Shown in pieces: positions 18,341 to 27,443 of a stretch of 64,000 nucleotides of DNA; within the stretch, counting starts at the first letter, position 1, and every line of letters starts with the position of its first letter. Both the position numbers and the translations under genes were made by a program. The notes under the pieces are model-generated. The model did no database searches. It saw nothing but the letters and a program-made list of their open reading frames with translations, and was not told where the DNA came from. Source of the DNA: JAPOXR01 sp965116115 (GTDB lineage: Bacteria > Pseudomonadota > Alphaproteobacteria > Rhodobacterales > Rhodobacteraceae); contig OZ220486.1 of the NCBI GenBank assembly GCA_965116115.1, positions 2,852,001 to 2,916,000 on the forward strand, in the 5' to 3' direction.

Positions 18341-18372
18341 ATCCCGCCCCGGCCCGGCGGCCGGAGCGGGAT
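18341..18372 (-). terminator. Strong GC hairpin after the autotransporter gene
   Basis: Thirteen bases after the autotransporter stop codon the sequence folds into a long GC stem (ATCCCGC then CCGGCC pairing with GGCCGG and GCGGGAT, one bulged position on each side). The T-run after it is short, so it may be a weak or factor-assisted terminator. Confidence 0.5.
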
Positions 18373-18384
18373 CGCCGTATCAGG

Positions 18385-21122
18385 TCAGAAGCGGAAGCCG
18401 AGCGTCAGCCCGCCGCCGAACTCGGAGTTGCCGCCGCCGGCGGTCGCGTAGTACGCTTCCCCGGACAGCATCGTCCCGCCGTCGTCCGAAAGGCTGATTT
18501 CTCCGCCGAGGCCGAGCCGGCCCCAGGTCGCCTTCGGTTTCGAAGAGAGCTTCGTCCCCGACGCCGTCACATCGCGCTTCGCCGAGAAATCGTGCTCCGC
18601 ATCCAGGGAAGCGTACAACGCCGCGCCCGCGGCGACTTCGCCGATCTCCGCCGTCACGCCGAGGCGGCCCTTGAAACTCCGGCCCGAACCCGACACCCTG
18701 CCGCTGCCGGCGACGCCCTCCAGATCGCTGAACCCGTCGATATCAACGGATGAAAAGACGAAGCCGCCGCGCGGCGTCAGCGTCATTCCCTCCAGCTCCG
18801 TCCGCGTGCCGGCCTCCACGCCGAGCGCGAGACCCGAACCGGAGACATCCGATCTGGACAGGTTGCCGCTGCCGGGCATGTCGTCGGACGACATCAGCTC
18901 GATGCCGCTGAACCTGGAATAGGACACCCAGCCCCTGAAATACACGGCGTCCGCGCTGCCGTAGGTCGCCGACGCCCCTGCGCCCGTGCCCGACGCCTTC
19001 ACCGTGCCGCCGTGCTTCACCGTCGCCTTGCCCCGCCGGTGATGCGCGCTCACTCCGACCGTCAGATCCTCCCCGGCGGGAAAATCAAAACCGGACGCGA
19101 CGCCCCAGTGGGTGAAGTCCCAAGCCAGCGCCCGCCCGGCCGTGCCCTCGGAAGTCGTCGAACCCGACGCCTGCCGCTCGCCTTCGCCGCCGTCGAACGC
19201 GGCCCAGGCGCTGTTGCCCCCGGACGCATCGCGGCGCAGGCGGGGCGCGGGCGCGTTCAGATCGAGAAGCACCGACGGCAGAGCCTCGTAAACACGCGCC
19301 CGGGCGTGATACTGCCTCTCCTCCGCACCGGTCGGCTTGAACTTATAGCCGACTTTCGCGCCGTCCTCCATGGCCTCATCCAGAACCGACGTCCGCACGG
19401 CGCGGTAGACGCCCTTCGTCCCGGCGGACGACTTCACTGCCCGCCCCGCCGTCAGAGCCGTTTCCGTGCCGGAAGCGTCGCGGAGCTTGAATGTCGTCTC
19501 CGCAGTGTTGCGAATATCACCGTCGACCGTGCCGGTGAAACCGTCGCCGTCCATCACCAGAATGACCGTCATGTCGCCCTCGGCGTTCGCCTTCACCGCG
19601 ACGCCGGACGCCGCGCTCACATGCGCGCGCGGACCGATGACCACCGTGCCGCCCTTGACCATATGCACGCCGGCGAAACCTTCGCCGCCGCCCGCGACCG
19701 TGCCGTGAATCTCGACCGTCTGCGCCCGCATCCCGTCCTTGAGCAAGGCACCGTCGACATGGACGCCGTCCTGACGGGACTTCACAGTCGCGCCTTCGTC
19801 AACCTTGACTTTGACCATGCCGCCATCGGTCGTGAAATCGTTCATAACGTAAATTCCGTCCTTGACGGCATCGACGGAACCGTCTTTCACATCGACCGTC
19901 ACCGGGATGCTCTTATCTACGCCTTCATCGCCGTAGACCTTGACATAGACGCCGAAAACCTCCGAATCGATCATGCCCGACGATTCGATCTCGACGGCGC
20001 GCTTCTTCTTATCCTTGTCGCCCGACAGTTCCACTCCCTTGTACTCCACGCTGATTCCGCCGGACTCATTATCACGAGAAGCCGCGCTGCCCGTGAAAAT
20101 CTTTCCGCCGGAACCGTTCTTCACCGTCACCGTCCCGACGCCTTTGTGCATGATCCGGATGCCGGCGGCATTTATATACCCGCGCCCGTTGGCGTGGATC
20201 TCGCCGTTGTTCGTGATCGTCACATCGGAACGGCCGCTGATTTCTTTGTTGTTCCTGTCTCCTATTTGAATTCCGGAACCGCCCGTCACAGCGGTCCGCG
20301 TGCCGAGTTCCACCCCTTCAGCCACGTCTACCGTGATATCGCCGTCAGTACTCTGAAACACATAGACGCCCGAGGAAAACTGATCGGGGTGGCTCAGTAT
20401 CGTTCCCCCGGTGATGTCGATGTCGACCGGAATCTCCGAACCGGCCGCCACGTCCTTGGTGCTCACCCGGATACCCGCCGCACTTGAATCATTGCTTCCG
20501 CTGATGTCAATGTCGGCGGCCGAGATGATATGAACGCCTTCGCTCTCGCCGTTCTCCTTCCCCTTGTGCTGCACATAGATACCGGCATCGAGTTCACCGC
20601 CTGTGCCGACTATCTTGCCCGCCTCATGATGGACTTTCGCAAGACCTTCGCCGCCGCGGATCAAGGTTATTCCCGCCCCTGCCCAGCTCCCGGCGGGATG
20701 TTTCGCGTAGATCTCGCCGTTGTTGACGACCGTCACGGCCTTTTTTCCGGCGGCATTCTTGCCGCCGCTGTCGTTGGTGTCGTCGATGTAAATGCCGCTC
20801 TCTTCGGCCGGGCTGTCCTTCGTGCCGACCTTCACGTCCTTCTCCACGGTCAGCGTCAAACCGCCGGACAGATCCGCTGCATCGCAGTTAATGATCACGA
20901 TCACCGACTCGCTGTAGCTGGTCACCGGAAAAGTTCCCGTTCCGGCAGGGCTGCAGTCCGCCTGCGCAGCCGCCGGCAGCAGAACCGCCGCCCCGGCGGC
21001 GGTCAGCCCGGCGCAGAGGAGGCGCGCATAACCGCCGCGCCCATGCCCCGGAAGGCGGGAGTCAGCCGCGCAGCGAGACTGTGCCCCCCCCCCCTATAAC
21101 CGGATTGTTCAGAATATCCCAT
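18385..21122 (-). CDS. Classical (type V) autotransporter, phase-variable leader, OFF as sequenced
   Basis: The open frame (18385-20925 and upstream) encodes a passenger of repeated beta strands (pectate-lyase-like helix, many VDVKDGSV/VTNNGEIHA-type repeats) and a C-terminal autotransporter barrel of about 275 residues ending LGFRF, with the terminal Phe typical of outer-membrane proteins. No start codon with a signal sequence exists in this frame downstream of a TAG at the G run. An ATG at 21122, with AGGG about nine bases upstream, begins MGYSEQSGYR and runs into 11 G (21094-21084). With 11 G translation shifts and stops after about 39 residues. With 12 or 9 G it continues in the passenger frame through an arginine-rich segment, the hydrophobic core LTAAGAAVLLPAAAQA and a cleavage site, giving about 912 residues. 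Long overlapping opposite-strand frames are shadows. Confidence 0.85.
21084..21094 (-). repeat. Poly-G tract (11 G) within the autotransporter leader
   Basis: Eleven consecutive G on the coding strand, just after codon 9 of the predicted leader. Runs this long are prone to slipped-strand mispairing. One added or two lost G restore the full autotransporter frame. A sequencing or assembly miscount is the main alternative. Confidence 0.9.
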
Positions 21123-21546
21123 TTCCGTTCCCTTTCATTCGCTTGTCTTCAGAAACCGCAGCCGCCGAACGGCATCCCGACGGATACCGGCGCGGCCGCT
21201 CCGTGCGCCGCTTTATCACCGGCCCGCGCAGAATGCATCCCTGAAAACACCGGTCCGCAGCGGAAACACATCCGGCGTTGCACTCATGCCACACCGCCGG
21301 GCGGAATATCCCGCCGGTCGCCGCAAGTCAGGCATGTCAGCGCGGCAGCCCTGTTCAGGAACCCGCTTCGCGTGACCCCTATTTCTTTCCTTCCGCGCCG
21401 GGGTCTATTGAGATTGATTCGAGACCGCGGTCTGCAAACAAAGCTGTGCGCTTCAGAGTTCAATCGGGAGCATCAAATCTGTTTCTTTTGTCTATTTCAT
21501 GATTGTGATTATTAAACCCTGCCGGCGGCATACCGGCCGAACAGGT
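21123..21546. other. Intergenic stretch upstream of the autotransporter gene
   Basis: This gap must hold the promoter of the autotransporter gene. I see no strong consensus promoter. A frame on the plus strand here (about 140 codons) begins inside the poly-C run and has no family motif, so I do not call it. A GC-rich inverted sequence just after the oxidoreductase stop near 21520-21545 may terminate that gene. Confidence 0.4.
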
Positions 21547-22713
21547 TCAACCGTCCGGTGCGCGAGACTGCTGATTGACTGCGGTCCATTCCCCGGCGCG
21601 CTCGTTCGATTCGACGGCGGCGGCGACAACCTCCACCATGTGCCGGCCTTGCCCGGCATCAGGGAACGGGCCTGATGCACCGCCGCAGTTCCCGCCGCCA
21701 TGACGCACGCGGATTTCATCGGCAATGTCGCGATAGAGGTTGGCAAATGCCAAGACCAATCCTTCCGGATGTCCGGCCGTGATCCTGCCCGCCTCGCCGG
21801 CGTCCGCCGAAAGCCCTTCCATGCCGCGTTCAAGAATCTGAACTGGCCGCCCCAGCTTCATGAACTTCAGCCGCTCCGGCCGTTCCTGTTCCCAAGACAT
21901 TCCCCCTTTTTCCCCGAAGATCTGCAGCGTCAGCCCATGTGCGCGTCCTATTGCAAGTCCGCTGACCCAGAGTCTTCCGATTGCACCGCCGTCCATTCGG
22001 AAGGCTACATAAGCATCATCCTCCAATCGCCGCCCCTCAACGCCTTTCGCCAAGTCAGCGGACAACATGCGGATCTGTTCACCGGTCACAAACGCCGCTA
22101 GATGCATGGCGTGGCATCCCATGTCCGCCATCACTAGCGAACGGCCGGCTTGATCAGGATCAAACCTCCAGCGGATGCGCGGATTTTGGTCGAGGTCGGC
22201 GTCCGCCAGGAATCCTGCCGCAAATTCAGCCTTGATCACGCGTATCCGTCCTAACTCGCCTTTCAGAACCAGCGAGCGCATATGCCTGACCAGCGGATAG
22301 CCGGAATAGCCGAAATTCACCGCGCAAATCAGACCGCCGGCGCGGGCGGCCCGCTCCAGTTTCCGCGCCTCTTCAGGCACAGTGGTCAGAGGTTTTTCGC
22401 AAAATACGTGAAAACCGGCATTAAGAAACGCCCGTGAAATTTCGTAGTGTGTCGCATTCGGCGTGGCCACGGTCACAAGGTCCAGCCGGTCGGGCCTGTC
22501 CGCTTCAGCACTGAGCATCTCTCGCCAGGTTCCGTGCGCCCGGTCCGGCGGAAGTCCAAGAAACGCCCCCATCTTGCGGCTCTTATCCGGGTCAATGTCG
22601 AATGCGCCCGCCGTCAACTCGAACCGTCTGTCCAATTCAGCGGCAGCGCGGTGAACGAAACCGATTTGGCTGCCCTCGCCTCCTCCAATCATTCCCCAGC
22701 GCAGCCTTTCCAT
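21547..22713 (-). CDS. Gfo/Idh/MocA-family NAD(P)-dependent oxidoreductase
   Basis: A 388-residue dehydrogenase. The start MERLRWGMIGGGEGSQIG is preceded five bases upstream by GGGAGG and opens with the Rossmann motif GxGxxxxxG. The catalytic EKP motif is at VFCEKPLTT, and the conserved loop region with DMGCHAMHLAAFVTGEQ supplies the active-site Asp and His typical of inositol or sugar dehydrogenases. Family members oxidise or reduce cyclitols and sugars; the substrate cannot be told here. The frame is open for another 109 codons upstream without any family similarity or ribosome site, so I exclude that part. It stands alone between the autotransporter and a MITE. Confidence 0.85.
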   Translation of the reverse strand: MERLRWGMIGGGEGSQIGFVHRAAAELDRRFELTAGAFDIDPDKSRKMGAFLGLPPDRAHGTWREMLSAEADRPDRLDLVTVATPNATHYEISRAFLNAGFHVFCEKPLTTVPEEARKLERAARAGGLICAVNFGYSGYPLVRHMRSLVLKGELGRIRVIKAEFAAGFLADADLDQNPRIRWRFDPDQAGRSLVMADMGCHAMHLAAFVTGEQIRMLSADLAKGVEGRRLEDDAYVAFRMDGGAIGRLWVSGLAIGRAHGLTLQIFGEKGGMSWEQERPERLKFMKLGRPVQILERGMEGLSADAGEAGRITAGHPEGLVLAFANLYRDIADEIRVRHGGGNCGGASGPFPDAGQGRHMVEVVAAAVESNERAGEWTAVNQQSRAPDG

Positions 22714-23348
22714 AGCGGCCTCCCTTTTTCTTTCAGCCTCGATAAGGGCTGTCGCCTCTTCTTCGCCTGCGGAAAGAACTCTGCCGCCGGCCCGGCTTGC
22801 CTCCACCGGCCGCCGCCATGGTGCCTTCGGCGCGGCCGGTTTGCAAGCTTCGCCGTTTGACATATCAGTCGAGCCGAGCTGTCGGCAATCCAGTCGGCAG
22901 CCGAGCGAATATGCGTGACGTTTCCGGTATCGCCATGCTTGGCTGCGACCACATTGAAATGGAGCGCGCCGCCGAAGATTACTCTTATCTGAAGAGGCGG
23001 CCGGCTGCAGCCCGAGACATCGATCAGTCTTCGCAGGCATGGGCCTGCGCTGCGCGTAGCGCCCGGTGATTCAGCCTGCAGTTTGGATTGCGGCACTTTG
23101 ATAGCGATGACTTATGAATGCAGCCGCAGCTTTTTCAAAACCGTCTGCCGCAAGAGTTGCGCTCACATGGCATTACGACCATGGAGGAAGCCAGCCGGTT
23201 TCTGAAAGAGGTCTATCTTCCTTCCTGATCACAATGTCCGATTCGTGAAAGACCCGGCGGACAGCAGTTCGGCTTTCGTGCCCCTTCACGGGAAATGTTC
23301 ATGACACTCTGTGCGTGCAGGAAGACCGCGTCGTCAGTAACGACAATT
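22714..23348. other. Intergenic stretch before the MITE
   Basis: No gene is recognised. The minus-strand frame that extends the oxidoreductase upstream is open but lacks family similarity. The right part contains low-quality frames only. It probably holds the oxidoreductase promoter plus decayed DNA. Confidence 0.4.
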
Positions 23349-23356
23349 TTTAATTT

Positions 23357-23559
23357 GGCTCAATTTACAAATCGTATGCATCCATACTGTAATGTATTTA
23401 TATACAAGGAGATAGATGTCATAGATCACAAGCGGTTTTGCCAGATCTTTCGACAATTATTCTGCAGTAGTATCAGTATGTTGGGCTGAAAAATGCCTCC
23501 TCCCGCACATTTTTTCTGCGGGAACCGAAAGGCCATGCATACGATTTGTAAATTGAGCC
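23357..23559. mobile_element. MITE related to IS1595, with perfect inverted repeats and target duplication
   Basis: A 203-base element bounded by perfect 25-base inverted repeats (23357-23381 and 23535-23559, beginning GGCTCAATTTACAAATCG). It is flanked on both sides by the 8-base direct repeat TTTAATTT (23349-23356 and 23560-23567). The ends match those of the IS1595 element at 33170-35629 with one mismatch over 24 bases. The inside holds no transposase and has a small hairpin with CCCGCA and TGCGGG. It is thus a non-autonomous derivative that could be moved in trans by an IS1595 transposase. Confidence 0.9.
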
Positions 23560-23792
23560 TTTAATTTTTGTCCTCCCCGAATTTGCGCTTGAACCAGTCC
23601 AGCCCCGCCTGTCAGTCATCCTGTGTCGCAGAGCAGGGATCGTTGTTAATCAATCAAAGCCGGCTTATTCGAATCCAATGGCCTATCCGCCCCCGCATGC
23701 GCCGGCCCGCGACCAAGGCGGGCAAATGTACGGGTTTACAGTGCCGGGGTGACGAGCAGCCGCCCCGGCATTGTCTTTGCCGACGGACGCGT

Positions 23793-25060
23793 TCAGAAAC
23801 TCACATTCAGCGCCAGAGGGCCGCACCGACATCCTTGTTGCCGCCAAAGGCCGCAGCGTAGTTTGCGCTATCCGACACCGTCATCATGCCGCTCATCCTG
23901 AACTCGCCGCCGATCCCGAGTCTGCCCCAAGTCGGCTTCATCCCGGCCTTGAGGACGGCACCGGGAAGCGTGATGCCGATCCCGTCCTTGAAATCATGCT
24001 CCAGATCCGCCGTGGCTCAGAACGTCCCGGCCTTCCCGGCTACCATATCGACTTTGGCCCCCAGTGTCCCTTTCAGGCTATTCGCGGTGATATCCGACGC
24101 CGCGCCGGTGCCTTCGACCGCCGTCTCCGCGAAAGCGCCGGTCTCCAAGGCTCGACCATTCAGGCCCGGCGCACGGCGTTATCGTCATGCCTTGAAATTC
24201 CCTCCGCATGCCGGCAGCGCCTGCGGAGATGCCGCTGCCACCAGCCGCTTTGATCACCGCCACGCCGCCTGCGGGATTGAGCTCTATGCCGCTCAGACAC
24301 GAATTTGACAGATACCTGTCCACATGAATGCCGCTGCCCGGACGCCCAGCGTCACCGTGCCGCTGACAGCCTTGTCGCCGCGCATGACCGCTGCTTCAGC
24401 CGTGCGCTGCCGGCACTGAAACCAAAGCGCAGCGTTTCATCGGACGGGAAATCATAGCCGACCTCCAGATCTTTCCGCTTCATGCCCGTGGCGGTCGTCA
24501 AACTCTCAACCATGCGCTCACCGTCGCTCATGGAAATCTTTGCCTAGCCGCCGCTGCCGTCCCGCATCACGATTCCGGAGCGGCGGGTGTTCAGACCCAG
24601 CGACTCCGGAGGCAGCGCCTCATACAGCCGCGCACGGCTGTTGTAGAGCCGCAGCGGTCTGCCCATGTTCTTGAGTTGATAGCCGCCGGTTATCGTCTTC
24701 AGGTTAACCCGCTGAACAGAAGTGTAAACCCCTGTCGTACCGATCTTCCGGTCAACGGCGCTCTTGTCGGCGGTCAACGTCTTCAACCGGCTGCTCGCGC
24801 CCATCCGGGTTGGAAGGCAAGCTCGGTCCAGCCGACTGTTCCCGAGCCTTTTCCCGAATTAGGGGTCTCGCCCTCAATATGGCCGACAAAATCTACATCA
24901 TCCTGCTGCAGGGTCACTTTCACCGATCCCGTATAGGGATCAACCCTGACAGCAACGCCGGAACCCGAACTAACATGCCCCGGGGGAGGACAGTGATCAT
25001 GCCGCCGCCAACTGCCGGCTGGTCCCGGCGATGTATTTCATAGTTATACGGGCGTACGGT
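23793..25060 (-). pseudogene. Decayed second autotransporter
   Basis: Fragments in several frames align in order with the intact autotransporter. Near 25,000 the frame reads SSGSGVAVRVDPYTGSVKVT, like the passenger segment around SAASGVAVKANAEGDMTVIL. At 24544-24804 it reads GTTGVYTSVQRVNLK and RLYNSRARLYEALPPESLG, equivalent to the linker before the barrel. At the 3' end it finishes ALNVSF with a terminal Phe. Frameshifts and stops throughout, and the absence of any signal region or most of the passenger, show it is dead. It could serve as a donor for recombination with the intact gene, but divergence is high. Confidence 0.75.
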
Positions 25061-25066
25061 TTCACC

Positions 25067-25861
25067 TTAGGAACCGACCTCAATGTTTATTGCCGCGGTC
25101 ACAACCCCGCTGTCAGTCGTATACGCGCGGTGATCATCTGTAACCAGAATGACCCGGATTTCATGCTTTCCCGGGGGAAGCTCGCCGATATCGAAGGTAT
25201 GTTTGTACAGGCGGACGAACTTCAAGCCGGAAACATAAACATGACCATGGCCTGTGCTGACCCCGGTATCTTCTATCCCCTCAGACGGATCTGAGAACTT
25301 GAAATTTTCAGTCTGCAGGTGAATTTTCCAGCCGGCCGATGTTTTTTCGGCCCTCAGTCCAACCTCTGGCACCGCAGCGCCTTCGGGAAGCCGCAGAATC
25401 CTGCCGATGCCGAACTGTCCTGATTCATCCAAACCGTCAATTTCGAGGGCACTTCCCACTCTGACATTCGCCCTCACTTTCCCGGCGTTCTCGAAATTCA
25501 GCGTTACCGGAACCAAACGCCCGACACTGAGATCACCTTCAACCCCGAACAGCCTGACATGGGCGCCATCTACAGCCAGGCTGGGCGAGGCGTTTGCCGG
25601 AATCGGCACCCGCGGAAAATCTGAGGGATTGAACAATTCCGCTCTGACCGCATCCTTTGACGACACGGAATTCAGCCATTCGGGGCCTCCATTGTTTGTG
25701 AAGCTGGCAAAAACATACAATGTCCCCGGAGTGTTATCGATAGACCTGGCATTAATGCCGTGCAGAACGATCTCCCCGGACGGCTTGTTTGCGAACCAAA
25801 AAACAAAGGCCACACCAAGCAGAGCAACGACCGCGACTGCGGCGGCAATACGCACCTTCAT
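25067..25861 (-). CDS. Exported protein with PCuAC-like and DUF4399-like halves
   Basis: A 264-residue protein with an N-terminal membrane anchor or signal (AAAVAVVALLGVAFVFWF). Residues about 30-150 look like the PCu(A)C periplasmic copper chaperone fold (LYVFASFTNNGGPEWL, then GAHVRLFGVEGDLSVGR and LVPVTLNFENAGKVRANVRV). The usual copper ligands are altered: the ELH position reads ELFN and the HxM motif reads HVR. Residues about 165-260 (STGHGHVYVSGLKFVRLY and LPPGKHEIRVILVTDDHRAY) resemble the short GHxHxxVDG domain of DUF4399-type proteins, which may hold metal through His. A metal-related envelope role is suggested. It is divergent from, and 70 bases away from, the membrane protein gene. 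Confidence 0.6.
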   Translation of the reverse strand: MKVRIAAAVAVVALLGVAFVFWFANKPSGEIVLHGINARSIDNTPGTLYVFASFTNNGGPEWLNSVSSKDAVRAELFNPSDFPRVPIPANASPSLAVDGAHVRLFGVEGDLSVGRLVPVTLNFENAGKVRANVRVGSALEIDGLDESGQFGIGRILRLPEGAAVPEVGLRAEKTSAGWKIHLQTENFKFSDPSEGIEDTGVSTGHGHVYVSGLKFVRLYKHTFDIGELPPGKHEIRVILVTDDHRAYTTDSGVVTAAINIEVGS

Positions 25862-25931
25862 TGCAAACCAATCCGTTTTGTCAGAAATAAATCAAGTTCA
25901 TGATTTACAGAAAAGCCGCCAGACTCGCAAC

Positions 25932-27344
25932 ATGAAACTGACCCGCCCGGCAGTAATGCCTATAATCTCAGCGACCGCAATCTGGCCATCTTTTGCGTTT
26001 GCTCATGCGACTGAGCAGGGTTTTGTTCTTCTTCTGCCCACCGATCTCTACATATCGGCGGGAATCGCCACTGTCGCGCTAACCGCCGCGGCACTTGCGA
26101 TTCTTCCCGCCTCGTTATCCGGCAATCTGTTTGCGTCGCATGGTTTTGCCTGGTTCCGGCCGCCTGCCCGGCTGGCTGACTGCACAAGCTTTTGTTCAAC
26201 GATCATTCTCGCGGCTCTGCTGCTGGCCGGCATGACGGGATCCGGCGACCCTCTTTCAAATCCGCTGCCGCTTATCATCTGGACTTTCTGGTGGATCATG
26301 ATGCTCTTTCTTCAAGGTGTTCTCGGAGACATCTGGAAGTGGACCAACCCCTGGACAGGCACCTACAGGCTTTTTGCCGGCAGTGAGGCGCACGGCATTC
26401 TGCGGCTGCCGCAGCGGCTCGGCCCGGCCATCGGCGTGACTGGACTGGTCTTGTTTTCCGCCTTCGCGCTGGCCGATCCGGCTCCGGATTACCCTCCCCG
26501 CCTTGCGGCCTTCACCGCATGTTACTGGACATTCACCTTCGCCGGAATGTGCGTCTTCGGACGGGATGACTGGCTTTCCCGTTGCGAGTGTTTCACCATG
26601 CTGTTCCGGCTGTTCGGCAAGATGTCGCCCGCCTTGTTAGAGGCCGGAAAGGGCCGTATCGGTCTTCCGGGCTGGCAGATCGCGTCGGCTCCCCGTCAGA
26701 CTTTGGCTGTCTTCGTGCTCACCGCGCTGGCAGCGGGCAGTTTTGACGGCCTCAACGAAACATTCTGGTGGCTGGCGCTGATCGGAGTCAATCCGCTTGA
26801 GTTTCCCGGACGGTCAGCGGTCGGTTTTGAAACCGTGGCCGGCATGCTGGCGGCCATTCTGCTGCTGCACGCCGTCTTCGCATTCTGCGTCTGGGCCGGA
26901 CAGGGTCTGACGCGGCTGCCTGCGGGCACCGGACCGCAACCCTCATATCGGGTTGCGTTCAACCGGTTCGCGCCAGCGGTGCTGCCGATCGCGCTCGGCT
27001 ATCATTTCGCCCATTTCCTGCCGACGTTTCTGGTCAATGCCCAATATATGGCTGCGGCCGCGAACGATCCCTCGGCGACCGGCGCCGATCTGTTCGGACT
27101 GGGCGCGTTCTATGTCACGACCGGTTTCTTCTACACGCAGGACACGGTCCGCGCGATACTGCTGACTCAGTGCGCCGCCATTGTGGCCGGTCACGTCATC
27201 GCGGTGCTGGTCGCCCATGCGATTGCGCTGGACCTGTACCGATCATCGGGACGCGCGGTCCTGAGCCAGATTCCAATGGCTGTCTTCATGGCGCTGTACA
27301 CATTTCTCAGCCTCTGGCTTCTGGCGTCCCCGCGCGGCGCGTAA
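25932..27344 (+). CDS. Polytopic inner-membrane protein of unknown function
   Basis: A 470-residue protein beginning MKLTRPAVMPIISATAIW with a signal-like start, then about eleven hydrophobic segments. Conserved-looking features are HATEQGFVLLLPTDLYIS after the signal, WWIMMLFLQGVLGDIWKWTNPW in the middle, and the His-containing GYHFAHFLPTFLVNAQY near residue 360. It resembles membrane proteins sometimes labelled fenitrothion hydrolase, a name I would not trust as function. The ATG at 25932 is used because the upstream open frame runs through the divergent gene. Its pairing with the PCuAC-like exported protein hints at a metal or cofactor transport task, which is inference. Confidence 0.7.
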   Translation: MKLTRPAVMPIISATAIWPSFAFAHATEQGFVLLLPTDLYISAGIATVALTAAALAILPASLSGNLFASHGFAWFRPPARLADCTSFCSTIILAALLLAGMTGSGDPLSNPLPLIIWTFWWIMMLFLQGVLGDIWKWTNPWTGTYRLFAGSEAHGILRLPQRLGPAIGVTGLVLFSAFALADPAPDYPPRLAAFTACYWTFTFAGMCVFGRDDWLSRCECFTMLFRLFGKMSPALLEAGKGRIGLPGWQIASAPRQTLAVFVLTALAAGSFDGLNETFWWLALIGVNPLEFPGRSAVGFETVAGMLAAILLLHAVFAFCVWAGQGLTRLPAGTGPQPSYRVAFNRFAPAVLPIALGYHFAHFLPTFLVNAQYMAAAANDPSATGADLFGLGAFYVTTGFFYTQDTVRAILLTQCAAIVAGHVIAVLVAHAIALDLYRSSGRAVLSQIPMAVFMALYTFLSLWLLASPRGA

Positions 27345-27443
27345 CGGCGGAGCGGGCGGAAACAGTATAGACAACTGCCCGCCGATGATGCAGACATCTC
27401 ATCAAAGCCGAACATCCGCCGGCCACAAAAACAGGAGATAAAA

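Noticed and set aside
19012..20487. 491-codon frame opposite the autotransporter gene
   Set aside because: It is the antisense of a GC-rich gene with repetitive composition, has no family motif, and overlaps the autotransporter completely.
21084..21094. Treating the autotransporter as a plain pseudogene
   Set aside because: The rest of the frame is open for 846 codons with an intact barrel, and a single-base change in the homopolymer restores a start, ribosome site and signal peptide, which fits switching or a miscount better than decay.
21081..21515. 144-codon plus-strand frame upstream of the autotransporter
   Set aside because: It begins in the poly-C run and overlaps the inferred autotransporter leader and promoter area; no family motif.
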